A DNA stretch of 64,000 bases from Deltaproteobacteria bacterium GWB2_55_19 (lineage in GTDB: Bacteria > Desulfobacterota > GWC2-55-46). This document shows, piece after piece, positions 17,351 through 26,055 of this stretch. Positions within the stretch are counted from its first letter, which is position 1, and every line of letters begins with the position of its first letter. The translations under genes were made by a program, and so were the position numbers. The DNA lies in the NCBI GenBank assembly GCA_001797465.1, contig MGPQ01000010.1, positions 358,652 through 422,651 of the forward strand. Reading direction: 5' to 3'. The notes below the pieces were generated by a model. The model was not told where the DNA came from, ran no database searches, and saw only the letters and a program-made list of their open reading frames with translations.

Positions 17351-17535
17351 TTTGAAAACGAGTTTTTGTACTGTTTTACCCGATACACAGGCGCATGGCG
17401 GAGAGCGCCTAAGGGAGGCGGAGGCGAGCGCGCCGGGGCAGATTAGACGCGAAGCGCTCTAAGGGGTGCGCGAACGGGTGGGGGAGGTGGAAAGCGCTCG
17501 GAGCCATCGCCAAAAGCGCGCGGAGCGCGCAAAAT
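17351..17535 (+). repeat. Long dispersed repeat (family L), right arm
   Basis: This carries the diagnostic blocks ACACAGGCGCATGGCGGAGA, GGCGAGCGCGCCGGGG, AGATTAGACGCG, GCGCTCTAAGGGG and the closing GCGCGCGGAGCGCGCAAAA. It is nearly identical over its second half to 52050-52160. Short frames through it are arginine-rich artefacts, not genes. Confidence 0.85.
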
Positions 17536-17599
17536 GGCTTCAGGTAAATGATTCGAATAAGCCAGACAAGCGCATATCGGGTCACGAATCAAAAGAATT

Positions 17600-17622
17600 C
17601 AGGTTGCAAACCTGAACCAGCC
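17600..17622. repeat. 30-bp palindrome copy (family P), degenerate
   Basis: TTCAGGTTGCAAACCTGAAC, a shortened family P palindrome, preceded by the CACGAATCAAA word that also precedes the copy at 62734. Confidence 0.7.
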
Positions 17623-17628
17623 ATAGTT

Positions 17629-17669
17629 CACCCTCCCCTTAATCCCCTTCCCATCAAGGGAGAGGAAGT
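17629..17669. repeat. CCTCCCC/GGGGAGG short palindrome (family C)
   Basis: CACCCTCCCCTTAATCCCC followed by TTCCCATCAAGGGAGAGGAAG; hairpin-forming, same family as 17312. Confidence 0.7.
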
Positions 17670-17768
17670 ATAAGCTTGCTGTTATTTCCCCCCTCCGGCC
17701 CCAGCAGACCCGTATTTTCCCTTGAACAGGGCCTTCTTTTAAGATTTAATTACTGTAAGGGGAAAACG

Positions 17769-18572
17769 ATGGCTAAAAAGACGGTGCAGGTCCATGTGCC
17801 CTACGGCATGTTATTGGAGAGGTTCGACGAGCTCCTCGGAAAAAACATAAACCCCGAGATCCTCCTCGACGGGGACTCTCTCGACCTCGCCACCCCATAC
17901 GACTTATCGCGCATAAGGGAAAGCTTCGGCGCGAAAGGCCTCTTCATTACCATTCACGGGCCCTATCTTGAGATAAACCCCGGGGCCGCCGACGAAGATG
18001 TACGGATTAAGACCGTCGCCCAGTACAGGAAGGTATTCAAGGCCGCCTCGTACCTCAAACCCATAAACATCGTCCTCCACGCCGGGTACCATCCTGGGAT
18101 ATACAAAAGAGACAAGTCCCTCTGGCTCGCCCAATCGATGAAGACGTGGCCCGAGTTCGTCTCTGAGGCCGAAAGGCTCGGCGTCACGATAGCCGTTGAG
18201 AACATATTCGAGAGGAGCCCGGAGACACTTACGACCCTCGTCGAGACGATCGACTCTCCCCGTTTAAGGCTCTGCCTGGACTCCGGCCATTTAAGCGCAT
18301 TCGCCAGGGGTAATATGGACGAGTGGGTCTCCGCGCTCGGCCCGTATTTGGCCGAGGTCCATCTCCACGACAACACCGGGAATGCCGACGAGCACCTACC
18401 CATAGGCGAGGGGTCGATAGATTTTGACAGGCTCATTACCCTTATCGAAAAACACGCCCCTGACCCGGTCTACACCATAGAACCCCACGGGGAAGGGGCG
18501 ATAGAGCGCGGCGTAGAGGCTATAACAAGGTTCCTCGAAGGTCGGCCCTCGCCGGGCAGGCAAAGCTCATAA
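17769..18572 (+). CDS. Sugar-phosphate isomerase/epimerase-like TIM-barrel protein
   Basis: A 267-residue protein of the AP endonuclease family 2/xylose isomerase-like TIM-barrel superfamily. Visible features are GLFITIHGPYLEINPG, INIVLHAGYHPG, GVTIAVENIF, LRLCLDSGHLSAF, LAEVHLHDN and a terminal YTIEPHGEGA. The His, Glu and Asp residues in these strands are the usual metal ligands. The exact substrate is unknown. ATG 17769 is chosen because AAGGGG lies 5 nt upstream; the frame extends to 17676. It stands alone upstream of the B12 riboswitch, and any link to cobamides is only positional. Confidence 0.85.
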   Translation: MAKKTVQVHVPYGMLLERFDELLGKNINPEILLDGDSLDLATPYDLSRIRESFGAKGLFITIHGPYLEINPGAADEDVRIKTVAQYRKVFKAASYLKPINIVLHAGYHPGIYKRDKSLWLAQSMKTWPEFVSEAERLGVTIAVENIFERSPETLTTLVETIDSPRLRLCLDSGHLSAFARGNMDEWVSALGPYLAEVHLHDNTGNADEHLPIGEGSIDFDRLITLIEKHAPDPVYTIEPHGEGAIERGVEAITRFLEGRPSPGRQSS

Positions 18573-18684
18573 CCAACGGCAGTTGAGTCCTTATATTACT
18601 CTGGCCCCGGATACATCTGCCACTCAGCCGTCCACAAAAAGCTTGACGATGGGTTTCAGAACCTGTTAGCCTATAATCCTCTTT

Positions 18685-18850
18685 ATCGTGTTCAGGGTTG
18701 CCCTTTTAAGGGCGATAGGGAATCCCGTTAGATACGGGAGCTGCCCCGCAACTGTAATCGGCGACGAAATCTTAGCTTGCCACTGGCTGAAAGCCGGGAA
18801 GGATAAGAGAGTAGGACGACCCGTAAGCCAGGAGACCTGCCCTGAGCGAT
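18685..18850 (+). ncRNA. Cobalamin riboswitch
   Basis: The aptamer shows the conserved B12-box sequences: AGGGAATCCCG, GGGAGCTGCCCCGCAACTGT, GCCACTG, CCGGGAAGG, then GACGACCCGTAAGCCAGGAG and ACCTGCC. The ends pair (ATCG/CGAT and TCAGGG/CCCTGA). A -10-like TATAAT lies at 18672-18677. Binding of adenosylcobalamin should favour the terminator at 18913-18938 and shut down the cob operon that follows. Confidence 0.96.
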
Positions 18851-18912
18851 TTATCAGAGCCCCTCGAGGGAGGGGGCTCGGGCGCGAGTCTTTCCGCCGG
18901 GAGTTCGATGCC

Positions 18913-18938
18913 ACCCATCCCTAATGGATGGGTTTTTT
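18913..18938 (+). terminator. Riboswitch expression-platform terminator
   Basis: The stem ACCCATCC-CTAAT-GGATGGGT is followed by T6. It lies 62 nt after the aptamer and 22 nt before cobO, as expected for transcription attenuation. A second hairpin (GCCCCTCGAGGGAGGGGGC, about 18860-18880) may be the alternative structure. Confidence 0.85.
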
Positions 18939-18960
18939 GTTTTGAGGGGTATAAGGGGTT

Positions 18961-19482
18961 ATGGAAAAAAAGGGGCTCGTACACATCTATACCGGCGACG
19001 GAAAGGGCAAGACGACGGCCTCTGTCGGGCTTGCCATCCGCGCCGTCGGGCAGGGCTTAAGGGTGCTCTTTGTCCAGTTCTTCAAGGAGGACTCGGCGTC
19101 CTCCGGGGAAAAGGAAGTTTTAAGGAAGCTCGGGGTCGAGCTCATAAGGTCTAACTGCAGGCACCCGATATTCATGAAGGATGTGGATGAGAAAAAGATA
19201 AAGGACGATATAACCGGGACTTTCGAAAAGGCCAGGGAGAAGGCCCCAGCCTACGATCTCCTCGTCCTCGATGAAGTCATGTCCGTTGTGAACGGCGGGT
19301 GGATTGATATGGAAGACCTTTTTTCTTTTCTCAAGGAGAGGCCCGCTGGCCTTGAGGTGGTCCTGACAGGCCGCGACGCGCCGGTTGAATTACAGCAGGT
19401 CTCCGACTATGTCACCGAGATGCTCAAGATTAAGCACCCTTTCGACGCGGGAGTAAAGGCGAGGAAGGGGATAGAGTACTAA
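18961..19482 (+). CDS. cobO: Cob(I)yrinic acid a,c-diamide adenosyltransferase
   Basis: A 173-residue CobO/BtuR-type ATP:corrinoid adenosyltransferase. The P-loop GDGKGKTTASVG is at residues 11-22, FVQFFKE follows, and the conserved VLDEVMSVVNGG and VVLTGRDAP segments are present. It adds the 5'-deoxyadenosyl group to cobalt(I) corrinoids. Length matches the family. It is the first gene behind the cobalamin riboswitch, with AAGGGG just before ATG. The stop codon abuts the cobU start, so the two are translationally coupled. Confidence 0.96.
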   Translation: MEKKGLVHIYTGDGKGKTTASVGLAIRAVGQGLRVLFVQFFKEDSASSGEKEVLRKLGVELIRSNCRHPIFMKDVDEKKIKDDITGTFEKAREKAPAYDLLVLDEVMSVVNGGWIDMEDLFSFLKERPAGLEVVLTGRDAPVELQQVSDYVTEMLKIKHPFDAGVKARKGIEY

Positions 19483-19995
19483 ATGGGCAACGGCCTTACA
19501 TTCGTCCTCGGGGGCGCGCGCTCAGGCAAAAGCGCGTTCGCGTTGAAGCTCGGCGAGGCCATAGCCGGGCCAAGGGTCTATCTCGCCACAGGCCAGGCAG
19601 GGGACGCTGAGATGGCCTTCCGGATAGCTCGTCACAGGGAAGAGCGCGGGGACCGTTGGGAGACGATAGAAGAGCCGCAGGCGATAGTCGCCGAGGTCAA
19701 CAAGGCCGAAGGCGTTCTCCTCATAGACTGTCTCACGCTCTGGATATCGAACCTCCTGTTCGCTGGTCTTGACGACAGGGAGATAATAAAGACGGCGGAT
19801 TCTCTCGCCGTCGCCTCAATGTCAGCGGGCGCGCGGGTGATAGCGGTATCGAACGAGGTCGGGCTCGGCATAGTGCCGGAGAACCCCATCGCCAGGAGGT
19901 TCCGGGACTTATCCGGCGTAACGAACAGGATAATGGCGGAGCGCGCGAGCGACGTCTGGTTTGTAGCGGCGGGCATACCGCTTAAAATGAAGTGA
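19483..19995 (+). CDS. cobU: Adenosylcobinamide kinase / guanylyltransferase
   Basis: A 170-residue CobU. The P-loop is GGARSGKSAFALKLGE. The guanylylated histidine lies in the segment FRIARHREERGDRWETIEEP, and VLLIDCLTLWISNLL and AVSNEVGLGIVPENP are family signatures. It phosphorylates adenosylcobinamide and transfers GMP to give AdoCbi-GDP, the substrate of CobS. ATG directly follows the cobO stop. Confidence 0.96.
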   Translation: MGNGLTFVLGGARSGKSAFALKLGEAIAGPRVYLATGQAGDAEMAFRIARHREERGDRWETIEEPQAIVAEVNKAEGVLLIDCLTLWISNLLFAGLDDREIIKTADSLAVASMSAGARVIAVSNEVGLGIVPENPIARRFRDLSGVTNRIMAERASDVWFVAAGIPLKMK

Positions 19996-20002
19996 GGTAA
20001 AA

Positions 20003-20485
20003 ATGGTATCGAAAAGGCTACGGATATTCGCGGCGTTTTTCGCCGGCAACATATTTTTCTTCTTCCTCTCCTCGCTCGTCCTCTGGTTGTTGACAAGATA
20101 CGAGATATCGCCTTACGGCAGGTTCGTAGCGACGTTCTTCAAGGGCAGGAAGCCGGAGGAGGCGCAGGCGGCGATAGAGGCGAACCGGGCATTGTTCGAT
20201 GCGCTCCTGCCACAGGCCGTCAGGTTCTCCGACCTCTTCGTCATGCCCGCCGTCGGTTTCCTGATGGGGTGCATCGTAGGCGCGATAATGCGCGGGAGAC
20301 AGTGGTACGCAGGCCCCGTATGGGCGCTTATAATCGCCGGGCCGGTCTCGATATTTTTCCTCGTAAGGTCCGAAGGCGCCGAGAGGTTCCCCTATCTCGC
20401 CGTCTTCCTCGCGCTCATCGCCCTCGGCGGCGTTGCCGGAAACGCCTTTGCGAACAGGGGCGGGGCGGCGGCGAAGGCGGGATAA
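20003..20485 (+). CDS. Unknown membrane protein within cob operon
   Basis: A 160-residue protein with three or four predicted membrane helices (about 7-30, 75-97, 102-120, 124-146). Between the first two is a soluble stretch (ISPYGRFVATFFKGRKPEE...). No recognised family. It lies 7 nt after cobU and 30 nt before cobT, in the same orientation and downstream of the B12 riboswitch, so it is probably co-regulated by cobalamin. It could help anchor the membrane-associated last steps (CobS, CbiB) or move a precursor; neither is shown by sequence. Confidence 0.75.
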   Translation: MVSKRLRIFAAFFAGNIFFFFLSSLVLWLLTRYEISPYGRFVATFFKGRKPEEAQAAIEANRALFDALLPQAVRFSDLFVMPAVGFLMGCIVGAIMRGRQWYAGPVWALIIAGPVSIFFLVRSEGAERFPYLAVFLALIALGGVAGNAFANRGGAAAKAG

Positions 20486-20515
20486 AGACAAGCCAGTTCA
20501 CTTTAAGGAGCCAGT

Positions 20516-21571
20516 ATGTCAACGCTCGAAGCAACGCTTGAAAAGATAGAACCCGTAGACCCGGCCCTCCTCGATAAGGCGCAAAAGCGGCTCGACAGCC
20601 TCACCAAACCCAAGGACAGCCTCGGCAGGCTCGAAGAGCTCGCAAAGAGGCTCGTCGGAATAACAGGCGACTTGTCGTTCAGGGTCCTTAAAAAGACCAT
20701 ATTCACCTTTGCCGGCGACCACGGGGTCGCCGACGAGGGCGTCTCGGCCTTCCCTAAAGAGGTGACGCGCCAGATGGTCTTCAATTTTCTCCGTGGCGGG
20801 GCCGGGATAAACGTGCTCTCAAGGCAGGCCGGGGCAGAGGTGGTCGTCGTCGACATTGGCGTGGACTTCGAGTTCGACGATGCCCCGGGGCTCGTCAAGA
20901 GAAAGGTCGTAAGCGGGACCAAAAATTTGCGTGTCGGCCCCGCGATGACGAGGGAAGAGACCATAAGGTGCATTGAAGCGGGTATCTCGCTCGCCAGGGA
21001 GTATGCCGCGAAGGGCGCGGTATTCGGGACAGGGGAGATGGGGATAGCGAACACGACGCCTTCGAGCGCGATAGTCTCCGCCTTCACGGGGTTGCCGGTC
21101 GAGGAGGTCACTGGCAAAGGCACCGGAGTAGATGACAAAGCGTTCCGGCACAAGGTCGCGGTGATAGAGGAGGCGCTCAAGGTGAACGCCCCTGACGCAT
21201 CCGACCCGATCGACGTGCTCTCCAAGTTGGGTGGAGCGGAGATAGCCGGTATCGCCGGGCTAATCCTCGGCGCGGCGTCCTTGAAGATACCGGTCGTTAT
21301 CGACGGCTTCATATCCACCGCGGGCGCGCTTGTCGCTTATGAGCTTAAGCCCGCTGTGCGCGACTACATGATTGCCTCTCACTTATCCGTCGAGCGCGGC
21401 CACAAGGCCATGCTTGAGAGGATGAGGTTGAAGCCCTTGCTCGACCTCGACCTCCGGCTCGGAGAAGGCACGGGTTCTGCGATAGGCATAATGCTTATTG
21501 AGGCGGCAGAGCGCATATACAACGAGATGGCGACCTTCGGGGACGCGGGCGTCTCTGAACGGTCGTCTTAA
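20516..21571 (+). CDS. cobT: Nicotinate-nucleotide:DMB phosphoribosyltransferase
   Basis: A 351-residue CobT. Motifs include [34 protein letters not shown] and, near the C terminus, [18 protein letters not shown] with the catalytic Glu region. It activates the lower-ligand base to its alpha-ribotide phosphate. Its sequence does not reveal which base is used. SD-like AAGGAG lies 6 nt before ATG. Part of the cob operon. Confidence 0.96.
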   Translation: MSTLEATLEKIEPVDPALLDKAQKRLDSLTKPKDSLGRLEELAKRLVGITGDLSFRVLKKTIFTFAGDHGVADEGVSAFPKEVTRQMVFNFLRGGAGINVLSRQAGAEVVVVDIGVDFEFDDAPGLVKRKVVSGTKNLRVGPAMTREETIRCIEAGISLAREYAAKGAVFGTGEMGIANTTPSSAIVSAFTGLPVEEVTGKGTGVDDKAFRHKVAVIEEALKVNAPDASDPIDVLSKLGGAEIAGIAGLILGAASLKIPVVIDGFISTAGALVAYELKPAVRDYMIASHLSVERGHKAMLERMRLKPLLDLDLRLGEGTGSAIGIMLIEAAERIYNEMATFGDAGVSERSS

Positions 21572-21581
21572 GGGTCAACGG

Positions 21582-22340
21582 ATGAAGGGTTTTCTGACAG
21601 CGCTCCAGTTCCTGACGCTCTTCAGGGTAAAGAAGGACCTGGAAGTTACGAAGGATTCTCTCGCCTCGTCAATGGCGTACTTTCCGCTCGTGGGCGCGCT
21701 CCAGGGCGTAATACTCGCGCTCGCTGATTATCTGCTTGCGGGCACGGGGCTTCTGCCGGAATCCCTTACAACGGGCGCTCTCATCCTCATACTCGCGCTT
21801 ACGAACGGCGGCCTCCACCTTGACGGCTTCGCAGACACCGTCGACGGGATAGCCGGAGGCAAGACCCCGGAAGAGAGGCTACGCATCATGCGGGACAAGG
21901 CCGTGGGGCCGATAGGAGCGTCCTTCCTCTTCTTCGTTATCCTCCTTAAGTTCCTCGCCCTTGAGGAACTGCCGGCAGAGGCACGCACGCGCGCCATATT
22001 CCTCTTCCCCGGGGCCGGAAGGTGGGCGATGGTATTGATGGCGAGCCTGGCGCCCTCTGCGCGCGCCGAAGGGCTTGGCGCGGCGTTCTCGTCGAACTCG
22101 CGGAAGGCGCTTGTAATATCGACGCTCATCATGGCGACACTCTCGGTCCTCGTGCTCGGCGCCCTCTCTCTCGTTATAATAATCGCCCTCGGATGTATAG
22201 TCTACGCATTCACGCGCTTTTTTAAGAAAAGGCTCGGAGGCGTCACGGGCGACGTATTCGGCTTCCAGTCAGAGGTCGCCGAAGTCTCGTTCCTCGCGCT
22301 CGCCATCGCGTTCATGAACATCCTCGCCCTCGCCGAGTAG
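21582..22340 (+). CDS. cobS: Adenosylcobinamide-GDP ribazoletransferase
   Basis: A 252-residue polytopic CobS. It has the signature HLDGFADTVDGIAGG with metal-binding acidic residues, the RIMRDKAVGPIGAS segment and about six membrane helices. It joins AdoCbi-GDP with alpha-ribazole (phosphate) at the inner membrane. The start is MKGFLTALQFLTLF; AGGGT precedes it by about 7 nt, while the frame stays open to 21498 inside cobT. Confidence 0.95.
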   Translation: MKGFLTALQFLTLFRVKKDLEVTKDSLASSMAYFPLVGALQGVILALADYLLAGTGLLPESLTTGALILILALTNGGLHLDGFADTVDGIAGGKTPEERLRIMRDKAVGPIGASFLFFVILLKFLALEELPAEARTRAIFLFPGAGRWAMVLMASLAPSARAEGLGAAFSSNSRKALVISTLIMATLSVLVLGALSLVIIIALGCIVYAFTRFFKKRLGGVTGDVFGFQSEVAEVSFLALAIAFMNILALAE

Positions 22341-22383
22341 TCAGGAAAAAGAACAATTTTTAGAGTTGGCTGAAGGGAGACAC

Positions 22384-23019
22384 ATGAAGGCTACAAGGGT
22401 ATACCTAATAAGGCACGGCCAGGTCGTAAACCACCACGAGTACAGATACAACGGCCACTTTGACGTTGACATAACGGATATCGGTGTTGAGCAGATGGCG
22501 AGGCTCTCGGAGTTCCTCCTCGGCCATTCCATATCGGCGGTATATTCGAGCGACCTTCAGAGGGCGAGGAAGGGCGCTGAGATAATCGGCAAGAGGCTCG
22601 CCCTTACGCCTGAATCCGTGAAGGAGCTTAGAGAACTCCACCTCGGCAGATGGGAGGGGCTGACAAGGGAAGAAGCGGTATTTAAGTACCCCGAGGACTC
22701 GCACTTCAGCTTCAAGGAGCTTGCGACCTCGAAGGTAAAAGAGGGGGAGAGCCTTGTCGAGCTTAAGGGCCGAGTCATCCCGGCGCTCTCGTCGATCGTC
22801 GAGAGGCACAAGGGGGAGGCCGTATGCATAGTAGCGCACGGGGGCGTTAACAGGGTCATACTTGGCGAGGCGATGGGGCTCCCGCTCGAGAACTTCTTCA
22901 GGATAGAGCAGGACTACGGCGCGCTTAACCTCATCGACTGGTTCGATGACGGAATAAAGGTAGTGAAACTCCTTAACGGCGGGCCGAATCAGGAGTTCAG
23001 GCCGACGGAGCTGTACTAA
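22384..23019 (+). CDS. cobC: Alpha-ribazole phosphatase-like histidine phosphatase
   Basis: A 211-residue histidine-phosphatase superfamily protein. The catalytic motif YLIRHGQ is at the N terminus, with YSSDLQRARKGAEI, ELHLGRWEGL and the second catalytic His in IVAHGGVNRV. In this operon it most likely removes the 5' phosphate of alpha-ribazole-P or of cobalamin-P. The ATG at 22384 has GAAGGGAG upstream; an in-frame TTG at 22366 is possible. Enzymes of this family have broad specificity, so the assignment rests partly on context. Confidence 0.88.
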   Translation: MKATRVYLIRHGQVVNHHEYRYNGHFDVDITDIGVEQMARLSEFLLGHSISAVYSSDLQRARKGAEIIGKRLALTPESVKELRELHLGRWEGLTREEAVFKYPEDSHFSFKELATSKVKEGESLVELKGRVIPALSSIVERHKGEAVCIVAHGGVNRVILGEAMGLPLENFFRIEQDYGALNLIDWFDDGIKVVKLLNGGPNQEFRPTELY

Positions 23020-23023
23020 AAGG

Positions 23024-24406
23024 ATGGGTATGGCAAAGGGTCTTATAATAGCGTCCGTTGCGAGCGGCTCCGGCAAGACCACAATTACGCTCGGCCTCAT
23101 GGAGGCGCTTCGCAAGCGCGGCCTTATAGTCCAGCCTTTCAAGGCAGGGCCTGACTACATAGACCCGGGGCACCACTCCGCGCTACTTAAAAGGCCGTCT
23201 TATAACCTCGACACATGGATGATGGGGGTAGACGGCGCGAGGGCGACGTTTGACGCAGGCATGAGGCGCGCCGAGATCGGAATCGTCGAGGGGGTCATGG
23301 GGCTCTTTGACGGCAAGGACGGGGATGACGAGGGCTCGACCGCGCATCTCTCGAAAGTTTTGGGCCTTCCGGTATTGCTCGTCGTCGACGCCTCCCGCAT
23401 GTCCCGCTCAGCCGGTGCGATAGTCAAGGGCTTTGCCGAGTTCGACAAAAAGGTCGATTTGAGATGGGTCTTATTCAACCGGGTCGGCTCAGCGCGCCAC
23501 TACGACATGCTTAAAAAGTCCGTTCCCGCGTCCCTTGGCGTTACGGTCATCGGGTATCTGCCGAGGGAGGAGACACTCACTCTCCCGGAGCGCCACCTGG
23601 GGCTCTTTACGCATGGCGATACCGCGCGCGCCGAATGGCGGAAGGCCGTAAGAAAATCCGCCTCGCTCCTTGAGGCCCATGCCGACATCGACGCAATAAT
23701 CAAGACACTTTCTCATTCAAGAAAAAAAGTATCGGCCCGCCCAGTTAATAAAAAAGGCGTATTCAGGATAGGTGTCGCGCTGGACAGCGCCTTCTCTTTT
23801 TATTACAGGGAGAACCTCGACATCCTCGAATCCCTCGGGGCCGAAATTGTATACTTCAGCCCCATTAGGGATAAGTCCCTGCCCAAGGGACTCTCTGGCC
23901 TATATTTCGGCGGGGGCTACCCCGAGCTACACGCAAAAGAGCTTGGTAAGAACTCACGGATGAGGGCCGGGATAAAAGAGGCGGCTGACGCGGGCCTGCC
24001 GGTCTTCGCCGAGTGCGGCGGGCTTATGTACCTCGGGAGTTTCATTGAAGACCTTAACGGCAAGGCATACCCTGGAGTCTCCGTCTTCCCGTGGACGACA
24101 AGGCTCCTTAAAAAAAGAAAGGCGCTCGGGTACAGGGAGGTCGAGGTAATTCCCGGTCATCCGTGGCTTGCCCAGGGTACAAAGCTCCGGGGCCACGAGT
24201 ACCATTACTCGGAGATGACGCGCCTTTATCCAGGCATGAAAAGCGTCTTCAGATACGGTATAGGCGCGAAGGTCCATCAAGAAGGTTTCGTCTACAAAAA
24301 TACGCTCGCCACTTACATCCACATCCACTTCGCCTCGAACCCGGCATTTGCCGCGGGTTTTGCCGGTCTCTGCAGGGAAGCCACGGATAGCCCCGAGGCG
24401 TTTTAA
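23024..24406 (+). CDS. cbiA: Cobyrinate a,c-diamide synthase
   Basis: A 460-residue CbiA/CobB-type glutamine amidotransferase. The N-terminal ATPase domain starts ASVASGSGKTTITLGLMEAL, with KAGPDYIDPGHH. The C-terminal class I-like glutaminase domain has GLYFGGGYPELHA and the catalytic Cys in VFAECGGLMYLG. It amidates side chains a and c of the corrin ring using Gln and ATP. Length is normal. It is the last gene of the riboswitch-led operon. The CobB versus CbiA distinction (Co status, aerobic versus anaerobic route) cannot be settled here. Confidence 0.95.
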   Translation: MGMAKGLIIASVASGSGKTTITLGLMEALRKRGLIVQPFKAGPDYIDPGHHSALLKRPSYNLDTWMMGVDGARATFDAGMRRAEIGIVEGVMGLFDGKDGDDEGSTAHLSKVLGLPVLLVVDASRMSRSAGAIVKGFAEFDKKVDLRWVLFNRVGSARHYDMLKKSVPASLGVTVIGYLPREETLTLPERHLGLFTHGDTARAEWRKAVRKSASLLEAHADIDAIIKTLSHSRKKVSARPVNKKGVFRIGVALDSAFSFYYRENLDILESLGAEIVYFSPIRDKSLPKGLSGLYFGGGYPELHAKELGKNSRMRAGIKEAADAGLPVFAECGGLMYLGSFIEDLNGKAYPGVSVFPWTTRLLKKRKALGYREVEVIPGHPWLAQGTKLRGHEYHYSEMTRLYPGMKSVFRYGIGAKVHQEGFVYKNTLATYIHIHFASNPAFAAGFAGLCREATDSPEAF

Positions 24407-24456
24407 ATCTTTAGTTTCTCAATTGAAAGCCCCTATTTCCATTCGGACGGTTTCGC

Positions 24457-24485
24457 TTGCCTGAAAAGGCCTTTCCTGATAAATT
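24457..24485 (+). promoter_or_regulatory. Sigma-70-like promoter of yifB
   Basis: TTGCCT, 17-nt spacer, TAAATT. Lies between cbiA and yifB. Confidence 0.5.
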
Positions 24486-24520
24486 AATCTATTGCTTGTG
24501 ACTGAACTTCGCGGAGTCTG

Positions 24521-26038
24521 ATGCTCTCAAAGGTATTAACCAGCGCGACCCTCGGGATAGACGCTTATCTCATAGAGGCGGAGATAGACATCTCGCGGGG
24601 GCTTCCATATTTCGCGACCGTCGGCCTCCCGGACAACGCGGTAAAGGAGAGCAAGGACAGGGTAAAGGCCGCGATAAAGAACTCCGGATACGAATTCCCA
24701 GCCCGCCGCATTACCGTAAACCTCGCACCGGCCCACATAAAAAAAGAAGGCACTACCTTCGACCTTCCGGTCGCCGTCGGCGTCCTCATAGCCGAGGGCG
24801 TGGTGGACGGGGGCGTCGCCAAGGATTTCATCATCCTGGGAGAGCTCTCTCTCGACGGCTCTATAAAGCCGGCAAGGGGCGTGTTGTCCGTTGCGGTACT
24901 TGCGCGGGACCTGGGCAAGAAGCTCCTCGTCCCTTCGGCTAACGGCAGAGAGGCCGCGATAGTCGAGGGTGCCGAGGTCTACGGCGTAGAGAGCCTCTCT
25001 GAGGTCGTCGAGTTCCTGAACGGCGGGAGGGCCATAGAGCCCGTTACGGCAGTCAGGGCCGGAGGCGCGGGGAGTGGCGCCGGGCACCTTGCCGACCTCT
25101 CGGACGTGCTGGGGCAGGCGCATGTCAAGAGGGCGCTTGAGGTCGCGGCCGCGGGCGGACACAACATGCTGATGATCGGCCCGCCCGGGTCTGGCAAGAC
25201 CATGCTCGCCATGAGGCTCCCCGGCATACTCCCGGATATGACGCTCTCCGAGGCGATAGAGACGACAAAGGTGCATAGCGTCGCCGGGGTGTTGGACTCA
25301 GGCGCGGCGCTCGTCGTCGAGAGGCCCTTCAGGTCCCCGCACCATACGATATCGGACGCAGGCCTCATAGGCGGCGGCAGGGTCCCGAGGCCCGGAGAGG
25401 TATCTCTCGCGCACAACGGGGTGCTCTTTTTAGACGAGCTACCCGAGTTCAGGAGGAACGTCCTTGAGGCGATGAGACAGCCGCTCGAAGACGGCAAGGT
25501 CTCGATATCAAGGGCGCTTGTCTCCATTGCTTACCCGTCTGAGTTCATGCTCGTTGCCGCCATGAACCCCTGCCCCTGCGGCTTTTTAGGGGACTCTCAA
25601 AAGGAATGCGTCTGCACGCCCTTGCAGGTGAGGCAATACCGGGGGCGCATCTCCGGGCCGCTCCTCGACAGGATAGACATACACTGCGAGGTCCCGGCCG
25701 TCAGGTACAGGGAGATGGCGGCAGCGGGCAAGGGCGAGACATCCGGGGCCGTAAAGGAGCGCGTGGACAAGGCGCGAAAGACCCAGGCATCGAGGTTCAA
25801 GGGTAGCGTCGCCTCGAACAGCAGGATGAGCACGAGGCTCGTAAAGAGGCATTGCGAGTTGCCCCCTGACGCGGCACGCCTTGTCGAGACGGCGGTGGAA
25901 AGGCTCGGCCTCTCGGCGCGCGCGTACACGAGGATATTGAAGGTGGCGAGGACCATAGCCGATATCGAAGGCGAAGAAGGCATCCGGACCCAGCATATAT
26001 CGGAGGCGATACAGTACAGGACGCTTGACAGGCAATAG
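24521..26038 (+). CDS. comM: YifB/ComM-family Mg-chelatase-like AAA+ ATPase
   Basis: A 505-residue protein. The N-terminal ChlI-like subdomain (VGLPDNAVKESKDRVKAAI, then LAPAHIKKEGTTFDLPVA), the Walker A GPPGSGKTMLAMRLPG, the segment RPFRSPHHTISDAGLIGGG, Walker B VLFLDELPEF, the CPCG Zn-like motif in AAMNPCPCGF and the C-terminal SARAYTRILKVARTIADI are all family hallmarks. ComM is a branch-migration helicase acting in natural transformation. Length is normal. It has its own promoter-like sequence and is followed after 17 nt by a hybrid kinase. Confidence 0.93.
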   Translation: MLSKVLTSATLGIDAYLIEAEIDISRGLPYFATVGLPDNAVKESKDRVKAAIKNSGYEFPARRITVNLAPAHIKKEGTTFDLPVAVGVLIAEGVVDGGVAKDFIILGELSLDGSIKPARGVLSVAVLARDLGKKLLVPSANGREAAIVEGAEVYGVESLSEVVEFLNGGRAIEPVTAVRAGGAGSGAGHLADLSDVLGQAHVKRALEVAAAGGHNMLMIGPPGSGKTMLAMRLPGILPDMTLSEAIETTKVHSVAGVLDSGAALVVERPFRSPHHTISDAGLIGGGRVPRPGEVSLAHNGVLFLDELPEFRRNVLEAMRQPLEDGKVSISRALVSIAYPSEFMLVAAMNPCPCGFLGDSQKECVCTPLQVRQYRGRISGPLLDRIDIHCEVPAVRYREMAAAGKGETSGAVKERVDKARKTQASRFKGSVASNSRMSTRLVKRHCELPPDAARLVETAVERLGLSARAYTRILKVARTIADIEGEEGIRTQHISEAIQYRTLDRQ

Positions 26039-26055
26039 GAAAAGGTATCCGGCAG

